Part shown: piece by piece, positions 56,023 to 62,328 of the stretch
Numbering within the stretch: position 1 is the stretch's first letter
Layout: each line of letters opens with the position of its first letter
DNA from: Vreelandella salicampi
GTDB taxonomy: Bacteria; Pseudomonadota; Gammaproteobacteria; Pseudomonadales; Halomonadaceae
NCBI RefSeq assembly: GCF_013415105.1
Contig: NZ_JACCDF010000002.1
Span: forward strand, 434,001 to 498,000
Direction: 5' to 3'
Length of the DNA stretch: 64,000 nucleotides
The notes under the pieces: model-generated
Databases searched by the model: none
The model's input: only the letters and a program-made list of their open reading frames with translations
Told to the model about the DNA's origin: nothing
Translations under genes and position numbers: made by a program

Positions 56023-56036
56023 TTGATCTGGATCAT
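56023..56036. promoter_or_regulatory. FNR/DNR-type box for the nos operon
   Basis: TTGATCTGGATCAT matches TTGAT-N4-ATCAA in 9 of 10 positions. It lies 156 bases upstream of the cytochrome c start and faces the nos genes, as expected for anaerobic, NO-dependent induction. Which Crp/Fnr protein binds cannot be told from the site. Confidence 0.8.
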
Positions 56037-56178
56037 TCTTGTCGCCTAGTACCTCCATGAAACGGCAGCCTACTACTTAATAGGTAGCGTGTGCGGAAGC
56101 CCGTCGACGAAGACGCGATGACCACCCTTGGAATGGGGGAGCGTAGGCTCGTTTCAGCCCTATATTCATGATCACCTT

Positions 56179-56216
56179 CGTATTACCTCGGCTTCCCTGA
56201 AAGCCAAGGTAATACG
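56179..56216. terminator. Imperfect 16-base hairpin after the Yip1-like gene
   Basis: CGTATTACCTCGGCTT pairs with AAGCCAAGGTAATACG across a 6-base loop, with one mismatch. It starts 23 bases beyond the stop of the minus-strand Yip1-like gene. There is no T-tract, so termination is only probable. Confidence 0.5.
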
Positions 56217-56238
56217 TAGTACCCGTTCTACCTGTACC

Positions 56239-56805
56239 TCAGTAAGCCCAGACGATAGCCATCAGAAGGCCCCATGCCAGTACCCCGGCTGCCATGATGG
56301 TGTAAGTAGCGGACATGGTGGCCACATCATTGACACTGCGCTCACACAGTGCCTGCAGGCCGTGGTAGACCAGGCTGCAGGCGAAGCCCAGCGCCCCCAA
56401 CACCACCAGAGCATTGAATAGCAGGCTGGGGACTAGCAGGGCGATCGATGAAGACCACAGTGGAAGCGGCGCCAGGGCCGCAAGCAAATAGGCGTTGTGA
56501 TAGCTGATCGAGAGTTCCTGATTGCCATTGACCACGGCGTGGATCAGCCAGCCCATCACGAAGAAGGTGAGAAGCTCGGCCAGGAATAGGATGGTGGTGA
56601 TGAAACGCCATTGCCTTTCAGCGAAGCCTGATACAAAGGCATCCCCATAATGGGTGCCAGCGTAATAGAGCATCAATGGCGGCAGTAATGACATGGGCAA
56701 TACTACGCACCACGCCAGAGAGGCGATCGAGGGTTTGTGCTGTTGGAGTTCCTTCCAGCCCGCCAAGTGGGTGAAGGGCAGTTGAATGATGGTAAAGGGA
56801 TTCAT
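56239..56805 (-). CDS. Yip1-family (DUF1282-like) membrane protein
   Basis: 188 residues with five membrane segments: WCVVLPMSLLPPLMLYYAG, TILFLAELLTFFVMGWLIHAVV, AYLLAALAPLPLWSSSIALL, LLFNALVVLGALGFACSLVY, and YTIMAAGVLAWGLLMAIVWAY. The layout and HxxGWKELQQHKPS start fit Yip1-like bacterial proteins often seen beside nor genes. Function unknown. A 19-base palindrome upstream (56848-56866) may be its operator. Confidence 0.75.
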   Translation of the reverse strand: MNPFTIIQLPFTHLAGWKELQQHKPSIASLAWCVVLPMSLLPPLMLYYAGTHYGDAFVSGFAERQWRFITTILFLAELLTFFVMGWLIHAVVNGNQELSISYHNAYLLAALAPLPLWSSSIALLVPSLLFNALVVLGALGFACSLVYHGLQALCERSVNDVATMSATYTIMAAGVLAWGLLMAIVWAY

Positions 56806-57293
56806 TGTCCAATCCTCGCGTTTAGTTACTGTGGAGGTTGTTTTTTAAATATCATATTGTGATATTGTCATTTAAGGAATAAGACACCGATAGGTTCCTG
56901 TCAAGCGTGAGGGCCTGATTTCATTTGTTGCGGGAGAGTCCCACGCAGTATGCCTCCAGCTAAAGGTGAAGGGCTTTCAAAACTGCCATCTTTTCGCTAT
57001 TCGTTGTGCCGCTTTCTCAGTCAGAGCGAGGTGATAGTGCCCAGTAAGAGTGGACACCTAAAGGATGTAATACACTACGTTGAGGTGGGCTGGCGTACGT
57101 CTCTATTCCAAGTATCACAGTACTAAGATGCTGCTAGATTGCTGCGGGCAATTGGCTGGTTGGCGCCGCTTGAGCGGAGATGATCGCTGGCAGATTGAAG
57201 CGCACCTCCCGGTAAAAGGAGCGCAACCCCGGGATGGAGGCTTCTGGAGCCGATCATAGTGCCGGTGTTCGGGCACGCTCCCTTTGCTTGGGG
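56806..57293. other. Gene-poor gap before nnrS
   Basis: 488 bases. The palindrome at 56848-56866 lies near the Yip1-like start. A plus-strand frame at about 57161-57258 reads RLSGDDRWQIEAHLPVKGAQ, resembling the N-terminus of IS5-type transposases, with no downstream transposase. No intact gene was seen. Confidence 0.45.
56848..56866. promoter_or_regulatory. Perfect 7-5-7 inverted repeat upstream of the Yip1-like gene
   Basis: AATATCA-TATTG-TGATATT, 43 bases before the minus-strand start. It does not match the NsrR or FNR consensus well, so the binding protein is unknown. Confidence 0.45.
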
Positions 57294-58457
57294 TCATTTC
57301 ACGGCCGGGCGCGGTGCCGGCAGTCGGCCAATCCAGTACCACAGCCGTCCGGCCACCAGTAGCCAGGCTAGGCTCCAGGCCAACGCCGCGCCCCACAGCA
57401 TGCTCAGCCAGGCGCTTCCCGCTTCCAGCGCCCACAGGCGCAGGATCGCCGCTGTGGCAAACAGTGCCGCCAACGGTATCAGGGTCCATTCGCGCTCTGG
57501 CCGCGCCTTGGCACGCAGGATCGCTTGGCGCAGCATCACCGTGCTGGCCAGCGTACCTAAGGCGCCGATAGTAAAAGCATGCAGCGGTGCGCTATCGTGG
57601 GCTGGTAGCCACCAAGCCCGCGCCATGAGCAGAAGTCCAACACCCAGCCAGGCATAGCCGACCATCAAAGCTATCAGGTCGGGTCGCTTGTGGCACCGAC
57701 AGGGCCCCCAGCGATAGAGCCGCAGCAGCACCAGCCCGCCATTGGTCAGCGCTAACGCGGCCGCCAACGGCTGTAGCTGCGGCCACAGCATCAGGAAGGG
57801 CGTGGTCCCCAATAACACAATCAACGCCGCCTCAATGCGTGGTTGAACGCCAGCTCCGGACTGGCCAAAGCGCTGCATCAGGTAGCTATTTACCACTGGG
57901 GCGATGATGCGACCACCCATAAAGGTCATCAACAGTACCAGCCACAGCACGCTCTGGTGCATCAGTGGTGTCGTAGTGGGCATATCGCCTAGGTAACGCC
58001 AAGTGAGGGTTACCACGCCAAGCAGGCAGATCAACCCCAGTAGCGGTGAGAGGATGCGGTTGCGCCATTTTTTGGCGGCCATGAAGCGCGGCACCAGCAG
58101 GGCGGCAGCCCACAGAGCAAAGAGGCCATCGGCCAGCGTGGCGACATGTATCAGTGGCCAGTCTAACACCCCCAGACGTCCCACCGCCCACAGGGCGACT
58201 AACCCCGCCAATCGACGACGCGGCAGAGGGCCCAACAGGTAACCGGCTATTACCGCCAGCGCGAAGCCGAACACCAGCTCACGGCCATGCGCCGCTGGCG
58301 AGGCGAGCTGCGTCAGTGCGCCCGATTGGTGATAGAGCGCCAGCAGCGAGAGTGGCACCATGAGGGCCGCATGCAACGCTGCCAGCGGGAAGAACCAGCG
58401 CCATGCCGGTAGGCGATGACCCGGTGCCGAATGGGATTTCGTATGGCTTATTAACAT
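57294..58457 (-). CDS. nnrS: NnrS family heme-copper membrane protein
   Basis: 387 residues with about twelve membrane segments. Conserved features include LHAALMVPLSLLAL near 30, HGRELVFGFALAVIAGYLL near 57, LLMTFMGGRIIAPVVNSYL near 175, and HAFTIGALGTLASTVMLRQAI near 295. NnrS proteins relieve NO and iron-nitrosyl stress and are under NO-responsive control. The assigned ATG has no ribosome site and overlaps an NsrR-type sequence, so the start is uncertain. Divergent from the nir remnant. Confidence 0.9.
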   Translation of the reverse strand: MLISHTKSHSAPGHRLPAWRWFFPLAALHAALMVPLSLLALYHQSGALTQLASPAAHGRELVFGFALAVIAGYLLGPLPRRRLAGLVALWAVGRLGVLDWPLIHVATLADGLFALWAAALLVPRFMAAKKWRNRILSPLLGLICLLGVVTLTWRYLGDMPTTTPLMHQSVLWLVLLMTFMGGRIIAPVVNSYLMQRFGQSGAGVQPRIEAALIVLLGTTPFLMLWPQLQPLAAALALTNGGLVLLRLYRWGPCRCHKRPDLIALMVGYAWLGVGLLLMARAWWLPAHDSAPLHAFTIGALGTLASTVMLRQAILRAKARPEREWTLIPLAALFATAAILRLWALEAGSAWLSMLWGAALAWSLAWLLVAGRLWYWIGRLPAPRPAVK

Positions 58458-58475
58458 GCATATAAAATACTATTT
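58453..58475. promoter_or_regulatory. NsrR-type operator at nnrS
   Basis: An 11-1-11 candidate: left arm AACATGCATAT (9 of 11 to consensus) and right arm AAATACTATTT (8 of 11). The central 16 bases closely resemble the site before DUF454-nsrR. It overlaps the assigned nnrS start codon, which weakens either the site or the start call. Confidence 0.5.
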
Positions 58476-58560
58476 TATTATCATACTGCCAATCGCCCTT
58501 GCCACCACTGTCGGGGCATACTCGAAGCGGCGATGCGCGTTCGCTGCCCAAGCCAAGAAA

Positions 58561-58760
58561 CTATAACCCGATACGATGCGCTCGGTCGGTAAAGAAGATG
58601 CCGCTGGGCTATTCGCTTTCCAGGCGCGTTACTCCCTGCGGGGTAAGGGTGTCGTAAACCGTTACCCGATTGCTGTCCCTAGCGTAGATCCAAACGTGCT
58701 CCCCCAAGGAGTGAGCTCCATGTGCAGTGCCGCTTTGCCGGGGGATAATGTCGCCACGAT
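58561..58760 (-). pseudogene. nirF: nirF C-terminal remnant
   Basis: The minus strand reads IVATLSPGKAALHMELTPWG, then after a frameshift in a run of five G, EHVWIYARDSNRVTVYDTLT and PQGVTRLESE. A TAG at 58611-58609 interrupts, and PSGIFFTDRAHRIGL ends at TAG 58563. This is the C-terminus of NirF, a heme d1 biosynthesis protein (family ending SPSGIFF..RAHRIGL). About the last 65 residues remain, with one frameshift and one nonsense codon; the N-terminal ~330 residues are missing. Confidence 0.88.
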
Positions 58761-58779
58761 AGCGCGGGTTTCGGTACTA

Positions 58780-59373
58780 GGCTATCTGGACGACTTCTTC
58801 TTTGATCTCGACTACCGCCATGTTCGGTGCCTCCTGAGGCGGGCAGGGCGGTATGGTGGTCGACCTGGACAGTGGCGAGAAGGTCGCAGACCTGCTCTTG
58901 GACAGAGTGCTGCACCTGGGATCCGGCATCACCTGGGAGCAAGAGAGGTGGAGAGTATGGCGACGCCGCATTTGTCCAAAGCGGCGGTATCAATCATCGA
59001 TATGCAGGACTGGACGGTGGTCAAGACACTCGAGACCGACTGCCCCTGTTTTTTCATGCGCAGCCATGCCAATTCACCCTATGCCTGGGTGGATGTGTTC
59101 TTCGGCCCTAACCGTGACTGGGTGCATGTCATCGACAAAGCAAGCCTGGAAATCGTCGAGACTCGGATTCCTGAGCCTGGCAAGACCGCCGCTCATGTGG
59201 CGTTCGACCGTTGCGGCAAGAAGTTGCTGTTGAGTATTTGGGAGGATGACGGTGCCGTGATCGTCTACACCGGCGATACCCTGGAGGAGCTTTAACTTAT
59301 CCCCATGCGTAAGCCATCGGGCAAGTACAGCGTCTGGAACAAGACGCGCTACGAAGAAGGCACTAGCCATTGA
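58780..59373 (+). pseudogene. NirN-like cytochrome d1 propeller remnant
   Basis: Plus-strand fragments of one protein in alternating frames. GYLDDFFFDLDYRHV (58780 on) is followed by a shift and a TGA to MVVDLDSGEKVADLLLDRVL and HLGSGITWEQE. The frame then returns to MATPHLSKAAVSIIDMQDW, FFMRSHANSPYAWVDVFFGP and AAHVAFDRCGKKLLLSIWED. An in-frame TAA at 59293 precedes PMRKPSGKYSVWNKTRYEEG and TSH, then TGA at 59371. These match the d1-heme propeller end of NirN/NirS-type proteins, closest to NirN as I recall it. At least two frameshifts and two stops make it non-functional. The heme c part is missing. Confidence 0.85.
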
Positions 59374-59498
59374 GCAGTAAATGACGAACTCGGTTGTACA
59401 AGATTGGCATCGGGAGTACATCTTGCGTTCATATTTTTTACCTTTTGTCAAAAACTGATCTGCGACAATGTTCCTAGTGATTTTCTTCTGGTATTATT

Positions 59499-59521
59499 AA
59501 GTTGTATTTTAAATACATCTT
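59499..59521. promoter_or_regulatory. NsrR operator upstream of norCB
   Basis: An 11-1-11 palindrome: right arm AAATACATCTT is an exact NsrR half-site and left arm AAGTTGTATTT differs from its complement by one base. It lies 63 bases before the norC ATG. A poor DNR-like match (CTGATCTGCGACAA, 59455-59468) lies further upstream. Confidence 0.85.
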
Positions 59522-59584
59522 AAGAATAAATGCCTTGGGCGCATAAGCCTAAGGCCTAACAAGACTGGCAAGGGGGTATGGCTT

Positions 59585-60037
59585 ATGGCTGATGGACTGA
59601 CTAAATCGGCGGCCCGCAACATTTTCTACGGTGGCTCGCTGTTCTTCTTTCTGGTGTTCGCCGGGCTGACGGCTCATAGCCACTGGTACATGGTCAATGT
59701 ATCTACCGATAGCGAAGGGCTCACCGATTCTGTGAAGCACGGCAAAGAAGTGTGGGAAAAGAACATGTGCATCAACTGCCACAGCATCATGGGAGAGGGG
59801 GCTTACTTTGCTCCGGAACTGGGCAATGTCTGGGAGCGTTATGGTGGCCATGAAAATCCTGAAGCCGCGCGAGCCGGTATCAGTGCCTGGATTCGCGCCC
59901 AGCCACTTGATGTCGAAGGGCGGCGTCAGATGCCAGCCTACGACTTTAGCGACGAGGCAATGTCGTCATTGATCGACTTCCTCGAATGGACAGATGGCAT
60001 CGACGACCAGGACTGGCCCCCGCATCCCGCCGGCTAA
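59585..60037 (+). CDS. norC: Nitric oxide reductase cytochrome c subunit
   Basis: 150 residues. One N-terminal membrane anchor (FYGGSLFFFLVFAGLTAHSHWYMV) holds a periplasmic heme c domain with MCINCHSIMGEGAYFAPELGNVW near 59 and axial Met in RRQMPAYDFSD. It passes electrons to NorB. The start has a GGGGGT site 8-9 bases upstream. First gene of norCB; norB starts 49 bases after its stop. Confidence 0.96.
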   Translation: MADGLTKSAARNIFYGGSLFFFLVFAGLTAHSHWYMVNVSTDSEGLTDSVKHGKEVWEKNMCINCHSIMGEGAYFAPELGNVWERYGGHENPEAARAGISAWIRAQPLDVEGRRQMPAYDFSDEAMSSLIDFLEWTDGIDDQDWPPHPAG

Positions 60038-60086
60038 CCCACGAGCGTTGCTAAAGTCGGGTGGATGAATCAAGGAGAACTGTACA

Positions 60087-61442
60087 ATGAAATACGAAAC
60101 CCAGAAGGTGGCTTTGCCCTTCTTCATGGTGGCCATGGCGCTGTTTACGTTGCAGATCGTCTTCGGACTGCTGGCCGCCACCGTTTATGCTTGGCCTAAC
60201 TTTATGGCCGAGGTTATGCCTTTTAATATCATGCGTGTCAGCCATACCAACCTGCTGATCGTCTGGCTGTTGATCGGCTTCATGGGCAGTACCTATTATT
60301 TGATGCCGGAAGAGGCCGAGCAAGAAATCCATAGTCCCAATCTGGCCTATCTTCAGCTGGCGATCTTCGCTTTCGCTGGTGCCGCCGCTCTGGTAGGTTA
60401 CCAGTTCGGTATTCACGAAGGACGTGAGTTTCTCGAGCAGCCGTTCTGGGTGAAAATACTGATCACCATCTCCTTTTTGATGTTCCTGTTCAATACCAGC
60501 ATGACGTTGCTCAAGGGACGTAAGACCGCTATTAATTTGGTTCTGATGCTGGGGCTTTGGCTGGCTGCGGTGTTCTGGTTGTTCGCTTTCTACAACCCGA
60601 CCAACCTGGCGGTTGATAAACTTTATTGGTGGTGGGTAGTACACCTCTGGGTTGAAGGTGTTTGGGAATTGATCATGGCGTCCTTGTTGGGCTACCTACT
60701 GATCAAAATGACTGGCGTGGACCGTGAAGTGATCGAGAAGTGGCTCTATATCATCGTCGGTCTGGCGTTGTTTTCCGGTCTGCTGGGTACCGGCCACCAT
60801 TACTATTGGATCGGCGCGCCAAGTTACTGGCAGCCAATTGGCAGCATATTCTCCACCCTTGAAGTAGCTCCCTTCTTTGCCATGGTGGTCTTCGCCTTCA
60901 CCATGTTCTGGAAAGGCAGCCGTAACCACCCCAATAAGGCCGCTATGCTGTGGGCACTAGGTTGCCCAACCGTCGCCTTCTTCGGTGCCGGGGTATGGGG
61001 CTTTATGCACACCCTGTCGTTCGTCAATTACTATAGCCACGGTACCCAGGTCACCGCCGCTCACGGCCATCTGGCTTTCTATGGGGCGTATGTAATGTTG
61101 ATTCTAGGAATAATTACCTACGCCATGCCGCAGATTCGTCGGGTACAGCCTTACAACCAGGTATTGAACATGTGGGGCTTCTGGGTCATGACCAGCGCTA
61201 TGTGTTTCATGACTTTCACCCTGACCTTTGCCGGGGTGGTACAGACGCATTTGCAGCGCGTCATAGGCATGAATTATATGGAAGTACAGGATCAACTAGG
61301 ACTGTTCTATTTCATGCGCCTGGGGGCCGGCGTGGCTGTTGCCGTGGGGGCGATCATGTTGCTCTACGCCTTCTTCGGGCCTGCTCGCGAGCAAGTACCG
61401 GCGGGCGGCACGCAAATGACGACTGGGACAGGCTCGGTCTAA
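60087..61442 (+). CDS. norB: Nitric oxide reductase catalytic subunit
   Basis: 451 residues, twelve membrane segments, cNOR type. Heme and non-heme iron ligands are seen: MRVSHTNLLIVWLLIGFMGSTYYLMPEE near 48, WWWVVHLWVEGVWELIMASLLGYLL near 190 with the catalytic His and Glu, GTGHHYYWIGAP near 240, and HTLSFVNYYSHGTQVTAAHGHLAFYGAY near 311. It reduces two NO to N2O at the inner membrane. AAGGAGAACTGTACA gives a clear ribosome site. Followed by a strong hairpin before norQ. Confidence 0.97.
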   Translation: MKYETQKVALPFFMVAMALFTLQIVFGLLAATVYAWPNFMAEVMPFNIMRVSHTNLLIVWLLIGFMGSTYYLMPEEAEQEIHSPNLAYLQLAIFAFAGAAALVGYQFGIHEGREFLEQPFWVKILITISFLMFLFNTSMTLLKGRKTAINLVLMLGLWLAAVFWLFAFYNPTNLAVDKLYWWWVVHLWVEGVWELIMASLLGYLLIKMTGVDREVIEKWLYIIVGLALFSGLLGTGHHYYWIGAPSYWQPIGSIFSTLEVAPFFAMVVFAFTMFWKGSRNHPNKAAMLWALGCPTVAFFGAGVWGFMHTLSFVNYYSHGTQVTAAHGHLAFYGAYVMLILGIITYAMPQIRRVQPYNQVLNMWGFWVMTSAMCFMTFTLTFAGVVQTHLQRVIGMNYMEVQDQLGLFYFMRLGAGVAVAVGAIMLLYAFFGPAREQVPAGGTQMTTGTGSV

Positions 61443-61444
61443 AT

Positions 61445-61470
61445 AAAAACGGCCCTCCGGGGCCGTTTTT
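61445..61470. terminator. Terminator between norB and norQ
   Basis: An 11-base perfect stem (AAAAACGGCCC and its complement) with loop TCCG, followed by GCTTCTTTTTTTA. The A and T ends allow it to work in both directions. It starts 3 bases after the norB stop. Confidence 0.85.
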
Positions 61471-61506
61471 GCTTCTTTTTTTATTTCCCGGCCGTGGAGA
61501 CTTCTC

Positions 61507-62319
61507 ATGCCTCTTTCTTCCGTCGCCGCTCATGTCGATGAGCGTGAATTACCTTTCTACGAGAGCGTTGGCAACGAATGCAGCATGTTCGAGCACGCTT
61601 TTCATCAACGGCTACCGTTGCTGCTCAAGGGCCCCACCGGTTGCGGCAAGACGCGCTTTGTCAGCCATATGGCGGCCAAACTAGGGCGACCGCTGTTTAC
61701 TGTTTCCTGTCACGATGACCTGACCTCCGCTGATCTCACCGGTCGGTATCTTTTGCAAGGCGGTGAGACCCGTTGGGTCGACGGCCCTTTGACTCGGGCG
61801 GTGCGTGAAGGCGGTATATGCTACCTCGACGAGGTGGTAGAGGCGCGCAAGGACGTCACCGTAGTGTTGCACCCGCTTACTGATGATCGCCGTTTGCTGC
61901 CGCTGGAACGTACCGGTGAATTGCTAGAAGCTCCTGACGACTTCATGCTAGTGGTGTCTTACAATCCTGGGTATCAGCATATTCTCAAGTCGCTCAAACC
62001 TAGCACCCGCCAGCGTTTCGTGGCCATGTCGTTTGATTTTCCGCCACCCAAGGTCGAACGTGACATCGTTGCGCAAGAGAGTGGGCTACCGGGCGAGCAG
62101 TGCTCGGCTTTGGTCAACTTGGCTGCGAGCCTGCGTGCCATGAAAGGTCAGGATCTGGAGGAGGGTGTCTCCACACGCTTGCTGGTCTACTGCGCCACCT
62201 TAATCGCCGCTGGGATGCCCATTTTGGAAGCAGCACGCGCGACCCTGGTGGAGCCGCTCAGTGATGATGCGGATGTACAGGAAGGCCTAATGGAAGCGAT
62301 TCACGCCACCTTTGGTTGA
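61507..62319 (+). CDS. norQ: NorQ, MoxR-type AAA+ activator of NO reductase
   Basis: 270 residues. Walker A LLLKGPTGCGKTRFVSHMA near 37, Walker B GGICYLDEVVEARKDVTVVLHPLTDDRR near 97, and VVSYNPGYQHILKSLKPSTRQRF near 142, all as in CbbQ/NirQ/NorQ. With NorD it inserts the non-heme iron into NorB. GGAGACTTCTC ribosome site upstream. It lies behind the norB terminator, so it needs read-through or its own promoter; norD follows by 9 bases. Confidence 0.95.
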   Translation: MPLSSVAAHVDERELPFYESVGNECSMFEHAFHQRLPLLLKGPTGCGKTRFVSHMAAKLGRPLFTVSCHDDLTSADLTGRYLLQGGETRWVDGPLTRAVREGGICYLDEVVEARKDVTVVLHPLTDDRRLLPLERTGELLEAPDDFMLVVSYNPGYQHILKSLKPSTRQRFVAMSFDFPPPKVERDIVAQESGLPGEQCSALVNLAASLRAMKGQDLEEGVSTRLLVYCATLIAAGMPILEAARATLVEPLSDDADVQEGLMEAIHATFG

Positions 62320-62328
62320 GGGCTCTTC

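Larger units (their letters stand above)
55868..56238. other. Control region of the nos operon
   Basis: 371 bases between the nos operon start and the end of the Yip1-like gene. It holds the FNR/DNR box (56023-56036) and, further out, an imperfect 16-base hairpin (56179-56216). Spacing from the box predicts a minus-strand transcript start near 55988 and a -10 within CATTAAT at about 55996-56002. Confidence 0.55.

Noticed and set aside
56128-56421. 97-residue plus-strand frame antisense to the Yip1-like gene
   Set aside because: It overlaps a hairpin and the antisense of a membrane-protein gene and has low-complexity composition.
58576-59295. A continuous 239-residue plus-strand frame that could be called a gene
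   Set aside because: Only its parts from about 58780-58830 and after 58950 match the d1 propeller; the matching middle is in another frame, and the first 200 bases are antisense to the nirF fragment. It is a pseudogene remnant.
59455-59468. DNR-like box before norC (CTGATCTGCGACAA)
   Set aside because: Three of ten consensus positions differ; the NsrR operator nearby is far stronger. Mentioned only under that site.
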